Below, one piece after another: positions 1 through 8,975 of a stretch of 64,000 nt of DNA (positions within the stretch are counted from its first letter, which is position 1; each line of letters begins with the position of its first letter). Source of the stretch: Eubacteriales bacterium (GTDB lineage Bacteria; Bacillota; Clostridia; Christensenellales; Aristaeellaceae); NCBI GenBank assembly GCA_028693055.1, contig JAQUWD010000001.1:87222-151221 (forward strand), read 5' to 3'. Made by a program: the position numbers and the translations under genes. The notes beneath the pieces are model-generated. The model was not told where the DNA came from. It worked only from the letters and a program-made list of their open reading frames with translations, and made no database searches.

Positions 1-548
1 AGCGCGTCCGCGCTTTCTAGCAAGCCCATTTTTTCCAGCGTACCAGCGCGCATATGCCAGCAGCGAGCGGTTTGGCGGGGATTGATAGCCGGCAGCCCGT
101 AGACCAGTCCGTCGCTGGCACAAATCGCCTTTTTAACGCCAGCCCAGCCGCCGTCCGTTTTTTCATCAAAAAGCTTTACGTAATCGGTTAGGCGATCCTC
201 GTACTGGTCCCAGTTGAGAATCTTGCCGGTAAGGGCGAGCTCGTTTACCAGAGCCTCCGGCGCCTGCATGAGCAGATCGGGGTAATCCCCGCTTGCAAAC
301 TGCAAGCGTACATTGGTGTCGTAGGAAGAGCTATCAATATCCTCCCATTCAAAAACCATGTTGAATTTCTCCAGCAGCATTTGGTCAAAGAGACTGTTTT
401 GCACAGGCACCAAATTGGCGGTGCTGGTGCTGTCGTATGCAACCGTGATGGTTACAGGCTCCGCGTAGGGATTGCTTTCCGCGCCTGCGACGGGTGCTGC
501 TAGACCAACCATGAGACAAAGGGTCAGAAACCATGCCATTTTTTTCAT
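1..548 (-). CDS. Extracellular sugar-binding protein of an ABC importer (3' end outside window)
   Basis: Only the first ~182 residues are in the window; the gene continues past base 1. It starts at an ATG preceded by GGAGGAAT. The N-terminus is a Sec signal peptide (MKKMAWFLTL, hydrophobic core, then PVAGAES), with no lipobox cysteine, which is unusual because most Gram-positive binding proteins are lipoproteins. The following residues (VTITVAYDST, then FASGDYPDLLM) have the look of family 1 extracellular solute-binding proteins. It is the last gene seen of a minus-strand set with two LplB/LplC-type permeases and YesM/YesN regulators, so it probably delivers an oligosaccharide or similar ligand to those permeases. 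The substrate cannot be told from the sequence. Confidence 0.85.
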   Translation of the reverse strand, partial: MKKMAWFLTLCLMVGLAAPVAGAESNPYAEPVTITVAYDSTSTANLVPVQNSLFDQMLLEKFNMVFEWEDIDSSSYDTNVRLQFASGDYPDLLMQAPEALVNELALTGKILNWDQYEDRLTDYVKLFDEKTDGGWAGVKKAICASDGLVYGLPAINPRQTARCWHMRAGTLEKMGLLESADA

Positions 549-579
549 GAGGATTCCTCCTTACATAATTATGTTGAGA

Positions 580-1446
580 TCAGCCTTTAACGGAACCGAT
601 CATAACACCTTTTACAAAGTACTTTTGAATAAAGGGATAGACGAGCATCATCGGAATCATAGAGATAAACAACGATGCGTATTGGATGCTGGTAATGCCG
701 ATGTTGTTGCCCTCGCCAGTCTGCATCACAGCCTCATTGCTGAGGATGTTGTTGCGCAGAACCAGCTGCAGCGGATACTTAGCCGAGGATTTAAGGTAGA
801 TGGACGCGTCGAACCACGAGTTCCAGTGCCCAACCGCGTAGAAAAGAGCGACAGCCGCCAAGGTAGCCTTGGACAGGGGCAAGGTAATGCGCATAAAAAT
901 CATAAACTCGCTGGCTCCGTCAAGGGTAGCCGCCTCGTTCAGCTCTGCCGGTATGCCCTCCAGCGCGGTGCGCATCACCGTCAGGTAGTAGACCGCAATC
1001 GCGTTGGGAATGACCAGCGCCCATATCGTATTGTACAGCCCCAGATTGCTCACCAGCAGAAAGGTGGGAACCATGCCGCCTGAAAAAAGCAGCGGGAACG
1101 TAAGAATAGCCGATAGGGTCTTGCGCATGGGCATGTAGCTGCGGGACAGCGGGTATGCCGTCAAAGTGGTAAGCACCATGTTCACCGTGGTGCCCAGCAA
1201 TGTGTATACAACGGAATTGAAGAGTCCGCGAGGGATGATCCCTTCACTGAAAATGCGTTGATAGGCCTTCAGGCTCCACTCCACCGGCCAGAGGCCGACT
1301 TCTCCCCGGGTAAAGGCCTCGTAGCTGCTAAACGAAATCGCAAAAACATTGAGGATCGGAACCATCACCATCAAAATGACCAAAACAGACATTAGCGTCA
1401 ATAGGAAACCCAGAATATGCGCCGAGGCCGAGCGATCCTTTACCAT
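580..1446 (-). CDS. Sugar ABC transporter permease, LplC/YtcP type
   Basis: A 288-residue integral membrane protein with about six hydrophobic segments. The permease EAA loop is visible (ELNEAATLDGASEFMIFMRI), the contact site for the ATPase. Length and the C-terminal run ending in KGVMIGSVKG match the LplC/YtcP branch of the MalG-like permeases. It lies 12 bp after the sister permease and 31 bp before the binding-protein gene, so the three are probably co-transcribed. No ATPase gene is present here; systems of this type often share a multi-sugar ATPase encoded elsewhere. Confidence 0.9.
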   Translation of the reverse strand: MVKDRSASAHILGFLLTLMSVLVILMVMVPILNVFAISFSSYEAFTRGEVGLWPVEWSLKAYQRIFSEGIIPRGLFNSVVYTLLGTTVNMVLTTLTAYPLSRSYMPMRKTLSAILTFPLLFSGGMVPTFLLVSNLGLYNTIWALVIPNAIAVYYLTVMRTALEGIPAELNEAATLDGASEFMIFMRITLPLSKATLAAVALFYAVGHWNSWFDASIYLKSSAKYPLQLVLRNNILSNEAVMQTGEGNNIGITSIQYASLFISMIPMMLVYPFIQKYFVKGVMIGSVKG

Positions 1447-1458
1447 CCCTATTCCTCC

Positions 1459-2403
1459 TCACCACAAGCTTGTTTCGGATACTCGGCGACTGATTGCGTT
1501 GACGCCTATCATCAGAATGCAGTTGATCACTGATGTGAACAGCCCAACCGCTGTGCCGAAGCTGTAATTTGCCTGCTCCAAGCCAAGGCGGTAGGTAAAT
1601 GTGGAAATGATATCCGATACCGAGTACGTTACAGGCGATTGCAGCAGCAGCGACTTTTCATGGCCGATAGCCAGTAAGCCGCCCATTTTTAGGATTAGCA
1701 TCACAATGATCGTCGGCATAATGCAGGGGAGGGAAATGACCTGAATCTGCTTGAAGCGGGAAGCTCCGTCGATATTGGCGGATTCATACAGCTCCATGGG
1801 TACGGAGGTCAGCGCGGCGATGTAGATGATGGAGGAAAAGCCGAAGGTCTGCCAAATATCGGAGAAAATATAGATGAATCGGTACCAAGCCGTGGAGCCT
1901 AAAAAGTAAATCGGCTCCCCTCCCAGGGCGGTGATCAGCCGGTTGACAATGCCGCTGGTGGGCGACAGAAGAAGGGAAAGCATGCTGGCGACCGCAACCG
2001 TGGAAACAAAATGCGGCAGGTAGGACACCGTTTGGACGATGCTTTTCAGGGCCTTGTGGCGCATCTCATTGAGCAATAGCGCAAACAAAATGGGAATCGG
2101 GAATACAAAGACAACCTGTAGGAGGCTTAGATACAGCGTGTTGCTAATCAGTCTGCCAAACTGGGGATGATTAAAGAATTTAATGAACTGATACAGCCCG
2201 GCCCAGCGCCCCTCCATAATGGAATCGCCGATGCGATAACGCTGGAACGCAATGAGCAATCCATACATAGGCCCATAGCGGAAAATCAAGCACCAGATCA
2301 ATCCGGGCAAAACCAGTGCGACCAACAGCCAGTGCTTTTTGATTTCGCACAGAAGTCGTTGACTCCGCGTCCGTTTTTTGGGGGGAAGCGTGGATATAGT
2401 CAT
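1459..2403 (-). CDS. Sugar ABC transporter permease, LplB/YtlP type
   Basis: Membrane permease of about 314 residues with six predicted helices and the EAA loop (ELYESANIDGASRFKQIQVI). I start it at the internal ATG (MTISTLPPKK) because GGAGGAAC lies just upstream; a longer frame start would place that site inside the coding sequence. It belongs to the LplB/YtlP branch of MalF-like permeases and pairs with the permease that follows. It comes 20 bp after the AraC-type response regulator, so sensor, regulator and transporter form one minus-strand transcription unit. Confidence 0.9.
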   Translation of the reverse strand: MTISTLPPKKRTRSQRLLCEIKKHWLLVALVLPGLIWCLIFRYGPMYGLLIAFQRYRIGDSIMEGRWAGLYQFIKFFNHPQFGRLISNTLYLSLLQVVFVFPIPILFALLLNEMRHKALKSIVQTVSYLPHFVSTVAVASMLSLLLSPTSGIVNRLITALGGEPIYFLGSTAWYRFIYIFSDIWQTFGFSSIIYIAALTSVPMELYESANIDGASRFKQIQVISLPCIMPTIIVMLILKMGGLLAIGHEKSLLLQSPVTYSVSDIISTFTYRLGLEQANYSFGTAVGLFTSVINCILMIGVNAISRRVSETSLW

Positions 2404-2423
2404 GAAGGTTCCTCCTACTTTTT

Positions 2424-3647
2424 TCAATCCGCCAAATGCATGCGATACTGCTTGGGCGACAGCCCAGTTTCCTGCTTGACAAAGCGGTAGTAATACGTCT
2501 CTGAAACAAAACCGGAGGAACGCATGATCTCTTTTTGCGATAACGCCGCGTTCTTCATAAGGGTAGTGATATACTGCATGCGTTTGTGGGCAATATATCG
2601 GTTCATCGGTTCGCCGGTCTGCTCCCTAAACACGCGGGATAAATAGGACGCGTTGTAGCCCGTTATACTGGATAGCTGTAGCAAGGATAAATCCTCAGTG
2701 ATGTGGGTTTTGATGTAGCTTTTGATAAAGCGCACCGTTACGTGGGTGATGCTTTCCTCCTCCAGCGAGATCATGTGCACGCAGTTTTCAAAGCCCTCCT
2801 CCGCAACGCCTTCCAGCACCTGCCGATAGGCCGTCGGCAGCATGGAGCCATTGCGCAGCAACGGGCTTGTTAGAATGGAGCATTCCGCTTGGGTAGCGGC
2901 GGCATATGCGGCCTGCGTACGCTCCAACGCCCCAATCAACCAGGTGGAGGTTAGGGATAGCATTTCGTTGGACATCTGTAAAACAAAGGCGTAGCAACCG
3001 TTTTTCATATGTCCGCAGAGCATTTGATCGATGCGGGTTCCCAGATACATTTTCAGCGCCCGTTCGATCAACGGTGGGTTCAAGGCGACATTTGGCGGGG
3101 ATTCAAAGACGATCAGCAAAAGGCGAGCGTCCTTTTCCTCAAAATGGAGCAGGGCGGCCAGCTCCTCTTGATGCGGCGTTGCATCGGTACTAAGCAGCTG
3201 GTCGATCATTCCCTCGTGAAGGGGAGAAAAGGAGCTGCGCTCCTTGACCCACTGGGTGCTGCGCAGCTCGCCCTGCAGGTCCTGCAGCACCTTTACAATG
3301 CGCTTGCGGATAACGGAGCTTTCCTCCGTTTTGAGGATGTACTCCACGGCGTGCAGCCGCAGCCCTTCATAGGCGTAGCTGAAATCGGAGTAGGCGGTCA
3401 GCAGGATTACCTTGCAGTCCGGGTTGATGCTCCGCGCTTCCTTCATCAGCTCCAGACCGCTCATCTCCGGCATACGGATATCGGTGATCATGAGGCTAAT
3501 GGGAACCTGCGTTAAAATCTGGATGGCTTGCTGCGCAAAAAACGCACAGTGCACCTCCACTTCAACAGGAGAGTCATTTTCCAGCATGGCGCGGATGGAA
3601 TCCACCACATGCGGCTCGTCATCGACCAGCAGAACATGAAGCGTCAT
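2424..3647 (-). CDS. AraC-type response regulator, YesN family
   Basis: A 407-residue cytoplasmic regulator. Residues 1-120 form a receiver domain: acidic pocket VDDE near the start, phospho-acceptor in MITDIRMPEMSG, and the conserved lysine in EYILKTEE. A variable middle part follows. The last ~100 residues are an AraC/XylS double helix-turn-helix (TGYNASYLSRVFREQTG and the closing SGFVSETYYYRFVKQETG). Its start overlaps the 3' end of the histidine kinase gene by 29 bp, a sign of coupled translation. YesM/YesN pairs normally control a neighbouring carbohydrate importer, here the downstream permeases and binding protein. Confidence 0.92.
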   Translation of the reverse strand: MTLHVLLVDDEPHVVDSIRAMLENDSPVEVEVHCAFFAQQAIQILTQVPISLMITDIRMPEMSGLELMKEARSINPDCKVILLTAYSDFSYAYEGLRLHAVEYILKTEESSVIRKRIVKVLQDLQGELRSTQWVKERSSFSPLHEGMIDQLLSTDATPHQEELAALLHFEEKDARLLLIVFESPPNVALNPPLIERALKMYLGTRIDQMLCGHMKNGCYAFVLQMSNEMLSLTSTWLIGALERTQAAYAAATQAECSILTSPLLRNGSMLPTAYRQVLEGVAEEGFENCVHMISLEEESITHVTVRFIKSYIKTHITEDLSLLQLSSITGYNASYLSRVFREQTGEPMNRYIAHKRMQYITTLMKNAALSQKEIMRSSGFVSETYYYRFVKQETGLSPKQYRMHLAD

Positions 3648-5412
3648 GGCTCTCTCCCCCTATCTTTAAGCCTACCGATAAGCCGCCGAGAGAGCTGATT
3701 GCAAGCTCTACGCCGCTATCCGGCCCGTAGAACAGCTGCAATCTTCGGTGTACGTTGGCAAGCCCTGTGGTTCTGGAGTCGTCGTTTCCTTTATCCAGCA
3801 TTTCCCGAAGCCGCCTTAGCAGCTCCTCATCCACTGCCTTTCCGCTGTTTTCCACCGTAATCCTCAGCCGTTCGCCCTCTTGACGGATGCTGATTCGGAT
3901 CAGCTCCTTTTCTCCCATGCCTCCGCGTCCATGCTCGATGCAGTTTTCCAGCACGGGCTGCAGGATGAGCTTGGGCACGCGCAGCCGCCGCAGGTTTTCG
4001 GGCAGTTCGGGAATCTCCGCCTCGATGGTTTCGCCAAAGCGCATCAGCTGAATTTTGAGGTAAACGATGGCATGGTCGTATTCCTGCTCCAAGGGCAGCA
4101 GGTCCTTCTTCCCGCTGGTAAGATAGGAGAAGTATCGCCCCAGATAGCCGGAAAATTCTGCCGCGACCTCCGTCTGCTCCTCCTCCAGCATAGAACGCAG
4201 GAAGAAAAAGCTGTTGTAAAGGAAATGGGGATTGATTTGCGCTTGAAGGGTTTTCATCTCCGCCTGCTGCAGCATAATGGTCTGGCGATAGCTGGTGTTA
4301 ATCCATTCGTTCAGCTGGAGCGCCATATGATTAAAGCCCTTCGCCAGCGCGTCATATTCTCTTGAGCGCTGAGGGGTCACGCGAATGTCGAAGTTCCCCT
4401 TTCCAGCTAAATGAAGAGCCGAGACCACCTCCCGTATAGGGGAAGTGACATAGCGCTGCAGCGTGTGCAGGATGAGAATAAGGATGACGATCGTAATGGC
4501 GCAGAGCACCAGCATGCTGTTTAGCAGCAGATTGGGAACGGAGTTGATCATTGGGTCGGGGATGAGCTGAACGAAGGAGCATTGCAGCAGCGTGCTATAG
4601 CTGTACATGGCGACATAGGAGCCGCTGGAAAGCGATACGTTTGCCTGCCGGGAAGCTTCCGTAGGCGCGGCGGGAAAGAGCTTCCGCCAATCTTCATCCG
4701 TTAATTCCATGCAGTTGATGCTCTTGACATGGCTACCGGTGGCGTGATGATAGACCAGCGCATTCTGTCCCGAGTAGGTATTGAAATCCGACAGCAGACG
4801 CTGGATATTCTGCTGATTCAACCGCGCTGCCATAAGGATGCGGACGGAGTCGTTGCGCTGAATCGTTTCCGGGTAGGTATAGGCGAGATAGAAGCCGCTA
4901 TCATCCTTGGCTAACAGCTGCGTTTGCTGCGCGACGTCGCTCAGTATGGCTTCAACCTCGCCCGCTTCAATGCCCAAGGCGGTGGAGGCGTTACTGTCGG
5001 CTGTTGAGCGAAGCTTTATCTGGAGCCGTGGAAAGTAAACGACGAGCTCGTCCATCAGGGAATAGGCGGTGCGGGTCATCTTCATTTCCGATAGAATTTC
5101 CTTTACGGTCCATTGATACTGCGCTTCGTCATCCAGCGAATGCTGCTGCATACGCACATAGAAATGAATCAACGGTGGATGCTCGCACAGGAAGAAGCGC
5201 TCGGAGATGCCAAGACGAATCTGCTTGAGGTTCTGCTCGAAGGCGTCGCATAGATACACCACATTGTTTTGGGCGGAGGTGTAGATTTCCCGGGTCACGA
5301 TTGTTTTTCCCCACAGCATGCATCCAGCCTGAAGCAGCAGCAGCGAACCCAGCAGCGCCAACACGATCAGGATTAGCCGTTTGACCAGCGAATAGCTATG
5401 CTCGCGTTTCAT
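3619..5412 (-). CDS. Sensor histidine kinase, YesM family
   Basis: About 597 residues. A membrane helix near residues 10-35 is followed by a large extracellular sensing region, a second helix near residue 300, a HAMP-like segment, the His_kinase motif (QINPHFLYNSFFFLRSML, with the phosphorylated His) and a C-terminal ATPase domain (PVLENCIEHG, then TGLANVHRRLQLFYG). I chose the ATG reading MKREHSYSLVKRL because GGGAGGGAGG stands just upstream; the frame is open for another ~67 codons but that stretch is not signal-like. It is the first gene of the sensor-regulator-transporter set and probably detects the sugar or a wall stress outside the cell. Confidence 0.9.
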   Translation of the reverse strand: MKREHSYSLVKRLILIVLALLGSLLLLQAGCMLWGKTIVTREIYTSAQNNVVYLCDAFEQNLKQIRLGISERFFLCEHPPLIHFYVRMQQHSLDDEAQYQWTVKEILSEMKMTRTAYSLMDELVVYFPRLQIKLRSTADSNASTALGIEAGEVEAILSDVAQQTQLLAKDDSGFYLAYTYPETIQRNDSVRILMAARLNQQNIQRLLSDFNTYSGQNALVYHHATGSHVKSINCMELTDEDWRKLFPAAPTEASRQANVSLSSGSYVAMYSYSTLLQCSFVQLIPDPMINSVPNLLLNSMLVLCAITIVILILILHTLQRYVTSPIREVVSALHLAGKGNFDIRVTPQRSREYDALAKGFNHMALQLNEWINTSYRQTIMLQQAEMKTLQAQINPHFLYNSFFFLRSMLEEEQTEVAAEFSGYLGRYFSYLTSGKKDLLPLEQEYDHAIVYLKIQLMRFGETIEAEIPELPENLRRLRVPKLILQPVLENCIEHGRGGMGEKELIRISIRQEGERLRITVENSGKAVDEELLRRLREMLDKGNDDSRTTGLANVHRRLQLFYGPDSGVELAISSLGGLSVGLKIGGESHDASCSAGR

Positions 5413-5616
5413 CGGCCTCCCTCCCATCGATCGTGAACCCATTATTTCATTTAGGCGTTTCATTGTAAATATTTTAGCTCCCCTCGTGTAAAGAATAGAT
5501 AGTTTTCTTGCATTCTCGCCATGAGCCGGCTGCTTTGCAACCGCAAGGGCAGCCTCCTTCAAAGCTACAAGGTTGAGTAGGCGGAAGGAAACGTCAGTAT
5601 ACACCATCGACAAAAA

Positions 5617-5665
5617 CCTGTGCTATCCCCCGACTCTGTTCCTAAAAATCGGGGGATAGCACAGG
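5617..5665 (-). terminator. 17-bp perfect inverted repeat followed by T-run on the minus strand
   Basis: CCTGTGCTATCCCCCGA is repeated inverted with a short loop; on the minus strand the stem is followed by TTTTTG. It is the most distal of three hairpins after spoIVA and separates spoIVA from the yesM-like gene. Confidence 0.75.
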
Positions 5666-5685
5666 CGGCTTTTTGCGCAGCGCGC

Positions 5686-5721
5686 AAAAACGGCGGTTTG
5701 AAGCGCGCCTTCAAACCGCCG
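5686..5721 (-). terminator. Rho-independent terminator of spoIVA
   Basis: CGGCGGTTTGAAG and CTTCAAACCGCCG form a perfect 13-bp stem with a 5-base loop, followed on the minus strand by TTTTTGCGCGC. It begins 24 bp after the spoIVA stop codon. A further small hairpin (TTTTTGCGC/GCGCAAAAA, 5670-5690) overlaps its tail. Confidence 0.85.
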
Positions 5722-5744
5722 TTCGATGATTGATACTCTTTCCT

Positions 5745-7235
5745 TTACAACAAAATGCAAATCATGCCGCCGTTGCCCTCGTTGATGATCTTGCTCAAGG
5801 TCTCCTGCACCTTCTCCTGAGCGTCCACAGGCATACGCATCAGCTTGTTGCTCAAGCCCTCCCTGACCAGCTCGTGGAGGCTCTTGCCAAAGAAATTGGT
5901 ATTCCAAATGCTTTGGGGATCGTTCTCAAACTCCTCCAGCAGATATTTGACCAGCTCCTCGCTCTGCTTTTCCGTACCGACAACGGGGGATACCTCTGTT
6001 TCGATATCCACGCGGATCATATGCAGGCTGGGGGCGTTGGCTTTTAACCTTACCCCGAAGCGGCTGCCCTGCTGGACGATTTCCGGCTCCTGCAAGGTCA
6101 GCTCGTTCATGGTAGGGGTTACCAGCCCGTAGCCGGTTTCCCGGACGCTCTTGAGCGCTTGGGCTACATGGTCGTACTCGCTCTTAGCGGCTACCAGCTC
6201 CTTCATCAGGCGTAAAAGGTGAGCGTCTCCCTCGATGGCGGTGCCGCATTCCTCCCCCAGCACCCGGTTAAACAAGCCGTCCTTTAGCGGCAGCACATAG
6301 TTAAGCCGTCCGGTGCCCAGCTCGATGCCTCCGTTTTGCAGCCCGTCGCTGTAGGGGCTTTCTGCAAAGGCAGCGGCAAAGACCCCATGATCCCTCATCC
6401 GGGATACATGCTCCGCGCCCTTCTTTACGCCCTCCAGCACATGCTGCACCAGCCAATGGCTTTCGTCCAGCGCGTTAAGCCAGCCGGGAACCGATACCTG
6501 AATTTCCCGCAGGGGGAACTGGAACAGCACCTCCTCGAACACCTTCTGGATATCCTCAATCCCCATTTCCTTCACGTTAAGGGATAACACCGGCACGTTA
6601 TAGCGCTCGCCAAGGCGCTTGCGCAGACGCTCCGTATCCCCGTCCTCCGGGTGCTTGGAGTTAAGCACCATGATAAAGGGCTTGTTAAGCTGCTTCAGCT
6701 CCCGCACCACCCGCTCCTCCGGGTCCTGATACGAGTCCCGCTCGATATCTGAAATGCTGCCGTCGGTGGTCACTACCAGACCGATGGTGGCATGATCGGT
6801 AATCACCTTGCGGGTGCCGATTTCTGCCGCTTGCTCAAAGGGAATATCATAATCAAACCAAGGGGTGTGCACCATGCGGGCCGCGCCCTCCTCCTCGGTA
6901 CCCAGCGCGCCGTCCACCAGATAGCCGACGCTGTCCACCATGCGCACCCGCACCGTAGCCTGCTCGCCCAGCGATACCGTCACGGCTTCGCCGGGAACAA
7001 ATTTAGGCTGGGTGGTCATGATGGTTTTTCCACTGCCGCTTTGTGGCAGCTCGTCCGACAGACGGTCTTTTTTCGGCCCCGCCGACATGTCCTTTAGCAC
7101 CAGCTCCTGCATCATGCGGCTGATTAAGGTGCTTTTTCCGGTACGCACCGGGCCCACAACGCCGATGTATACGTCTCCGTCCGTACGCTCCGCGATGTCA
7201 CGGTATAGGTTAAAGGCTTGCTCTTTCAAAATCAT
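5745..7235 (-). CDS. spoIVA: Stage IV sporulation protein A (spore coat morphogenetic ATPase)
   Basis: A 496-residue protein, close to the usual ~492 of the family. Residues 28-36 are the Walker A motif GPVRTGKST; the N-terminal NLYRDIAERTDGDVYIGVVG and the C-terminus ending GGMICILL are typical of SpoIVA. In Bacillus it hydrolyses ATP to polymerise on the outer forespore membrane as the basement layer of the coat and is made in the mother cell. The start is an ATG after AAGGAGGGT. A candidate sigma-E promoter lies 25-55 bp upstream and terminator hairpins follow, so it is probably a single-gene unit. Its presence shows that the organism belongs to a spore-forming lineage. Confidence 0.97.
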   Translation of the reverse strand: MILKEQAFNLYRDIAERTDGDVYIGVVGPVRTGKSTLISRMMQELVLKDMSAGPKKDRLSDELPQSGSGKTIMTTQPKFVPGEAVTVSLGEQATVRVRMVDSVGYLVDGALGTEEEGAARMVHTPWFDYDIPFEQAAEIGTRKVITDHATIGLVVTTDGSISDIERDSYQDPEERVVRELKQLNKPFIMVLNSKHPEDGDTERLRKRLGERYNVPVLSLNVKEMGIEDIQKVFEEVLFQFPLREIQVSVPGWLNALDESHWLVQHVLEGVKKGAEHVSRMRDHGVFAAAFAESPYSDGLQNGGIELGTGRLNYVLPLKDGLFNRVLGEECGTAIEGDAHLLRLMKELVAAKSEYDHVAQALKSVRETGYGLVTPTMNELTLQEPEIVQQGSRFGVRLKANAPSLHMIRVDIETEVSPVVGTEKQSEELVKYLLEEFENDPQSIWNTNFFGKSLHELVREGLSNKLMRMPVDAQEKVQETLSKIINEGNGGMICILL

Positions 7236-7260
7236 ACCCTCCTTGTATTGCGCTTGGGCA

Positions 7261-7290
7261 AGGATATGCGGGGTGCGACGGGGGTATGAT
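7261..7290 (-). promoter_or_regulatory. Candidate sigma-E promoter of spoIVA
   Basis: On the minus strand ATCATACC, a 14-base spacer and CATATCCT stand 25 bp upstream of the spoIVA start. They resemble the mother-cell sigma-E elements (GTCATATT, 14-15 bases, CATACAAT), matching about 10 of 16 positions. Spacing and gene identity support the call; the match is imperfect. Confidence 0.5.
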
Positions 7291-7414
7291 ATCGCTGGAT
7301 GAGGTATTTAACTTGATTATCCTGAAAATAGGAATGAAATTTTTGCTTTTTTGCGTTATACTACCAACGAAGGTTCTTTCGGAGCCTTCCGAACAGAAGG
7401 GGGAGGTTTTTACG

Positions 7415-7771
7415 ATGAATACGCCGGAGCTGGAACAAGCCACCGAGGCGCTGCTTGCCGCTATCCGAGGGACGGACGCCTATCGGCGCTATGCGGAGCT
7501 GAAAGAAAACGTCATGGCCGACGAGGGCAGCCGGGCTCTATTGCGGCGTTTTACCAGCGCTCAAACCGCCCTGCAGGTAGCCGCCATTGCGGGCGCCGAG
7601 GCCAAGCCTGAGGATGCAGCTGCCTTTGAGCAGCTCAGCGCCCTTTTGTACGCAAACCCTGAGGCAGCAGACTTTTTATTGGCGCAGATGAAGGTGCAGC
7701 AGCTGGCTGCCAACGTCATGGACCAAATTACCAAAGAGGTCGGCATTGACGTTCCTCTGCCCGAGCTTTAA
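7415..7771 (+). CDS. YlbF/YmcA-family protein
   Basis: A 118-residue, almost entirely helical protein (MNTPELEQATEALLAAIRGT, then AYRRYAELKENVMADE). This is the pattern of the YlbF/YmcA (Com_YlbF) family, whose Bacillus members form the Y-complex that works with RNase Y in mRNA maturation and affects competence, sporulation and biofilm. The ATG is preceded by GGGGGAGG; the frame extends further upstream without a ribosome site. It is the first gene of an operon with mltG and the U32 gene; the mltG TTG start lies 13 bp after its stop. Whether it is the YlbF or YmcA orthologue cannot be told here. Confidence 0.75.
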   Translation: MNTPELEQATEALLAAIRGTDAYRRYAELKENVMADEGSRALLRRFTSAQTALQVAAIAGAEAKPEDAAAFEQLSALLYANPEAADFLLAQMKVQQLAANVMDQITKEVGIDVPLPEL

Positions 7772-7784
7772 GGAGGACCATGTA

Positions 7785-8975
7785 TTGGGACGCAAGCGGG
7801 ATTATCAAAAAGAATATGATCACGAATCCCTACGGGACGAACGAAAATATGGATTTTACTGGTACAATGGCCTGTGGCAGATTCTTCGCCCCATTCTGAT
7901 TGGGCTGACGGCGCTATTGATTGTCTTTGGCGTTTTGTCCACCCTGTACGGCGTGGTGGACGAGAAATATTTAAGCCCCGTGGACGCTAACGACCAGACC
8001 GAGATTGCCTTTTCCGTGGAAAGCGGCAACAGCCTTTCAAGGGTATCCAAAAACCTGGAAAGTCAGGGGCTGATCAAAAACAGCTCCGTGTTTAAGTACT
8101 ATTGCGACTTTGCGGGCATGGGGCAGAAGATACAAGCCGGCGATTATATGATTAAGCGCAGCATGAGCATTTTTGAAATTGCCAACCTGCTCACCACCGG
8201 CGACGGCAAGCCCATCACCGCCGACGTCACCATCATTCCCGGCAGCACCATCGAAGCCATCGCCGCCGCCTTAAAGGAAAAGGGCATTTTGCAGGACACG
8301 ACGGAATTTTTAAGCCTGTGCAAAACCGGCGAGGGCGTTAGCGACTACTATTTTATACAGGACGAGCTGAAAACCGATAACGTAAGCGAACGCAAATATC
8401 TGCTAGAGGGCTACCTAGCCCCCAATACCTACGAGATTTATACCAACGCCACGCCCCTTGAGCTGGTTAAAAAGCTGCTGGATCAAACAGACTATGTGTT
8501 TAACTCCGAATGGCAGACCCGGGCGGCGGAGCTGGGCATGACCATGGACCAAACCCTTACCCTCGCCTCTTTGGTGGAGAAGGAAGCCAAGAAGGCCGAC
8601 TTCGCCAAGGTTTCAGCCGTGTTCCATAACCGGCTCAAGGAGGGCATGAAGCTCCAAAGCGACCCCACCATTCATTACATCACCGGGGAGCGGCGCATGT
8701 CGCTGCGCAACAGCGATCTGGCGGTAAAATCCCCCTACAACACCTACGATATAACAGGCTTGCCGTTGGGGCCGATCTGCAATCCGTCTCCCGAGGCCAT
8801 CAACGCGGCCCTGTACCCCGACGAGAGCTATGTGGCGGAGAAGTATTTGTATTTTTGCAGCAAGGATCCCGCTACTGGGGAGCTGTATTTCAGCAAAACC
8901 TTGGAGGAGCACAATCAGGCGGCGGCGATTTACGCCCCCCTGTGGAAGGCTTACGATCAGGAGCGTGGCTTATAA
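7785..8975 (+). CDS. mltG: Endolytic murein transglycosylase MltG
   Basis: A 396-residue protein if started at TTG (MLGRKRDYQ), which has AAGGAGGA eight bases before it. Residues 1-35 are charged and cytoplasmic, residues ~36-58 a single membrane helix, ~75-125 a LysM-like subdomain, and the rest the YceG/MltG catalytic domain. The catalytic Glu lies in SLVEKEA and the conserved QSDPTIHYITG loop follows. The family cleaves nascent glycan strands at the membrane and sets their length during growth. The stop TAA abuts the TTG of the U32 gene, implying coupled translation. The order mltG then U32 peptidase is also seen in Bacillus (yrrL with yrrN/yrrO). Confidence 0.93.
   Translation: MGRKRDYQKEYDHESLRDERKYGFYWYNGLWQILRPILIGLTALLIVFGVLSTLYGVVDEKYLSPVDANDQTEIAFSVESGNSLSRVSKNLESQGLIKNSSVFKYYCDFAGMGQKIQAGDYMIKRSMSIFEIANLLTTGDGKPITADVTIIPGSTIEAIAAALKEKGILQDTTEFLSLCKTGEGVSDYYFIQDELKTDNVSERKYLLEGYLAPNTYEIYTNATPLELVKKLLDQTDYVFNSEWQTRAAELGMTMDQTLTLASLVEKEAKKADFAKVSAVFHNRLKEGMKLQSDPTIHYITGERRMSLRNSDLAVKSPYNTYDITGLPLGPICNPSPEAINAALYPDESYVAEKYLYFCSKDPATGELYFSKTLEEHNQAAAIYAPLWKAYDQERGL

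Noticed and set aside
2180..2509. Extra small gene between permease and response regulator
   Set aside because: It is a shadow frame over the 5' end of the LplB-type permease and the end of the response regulator.
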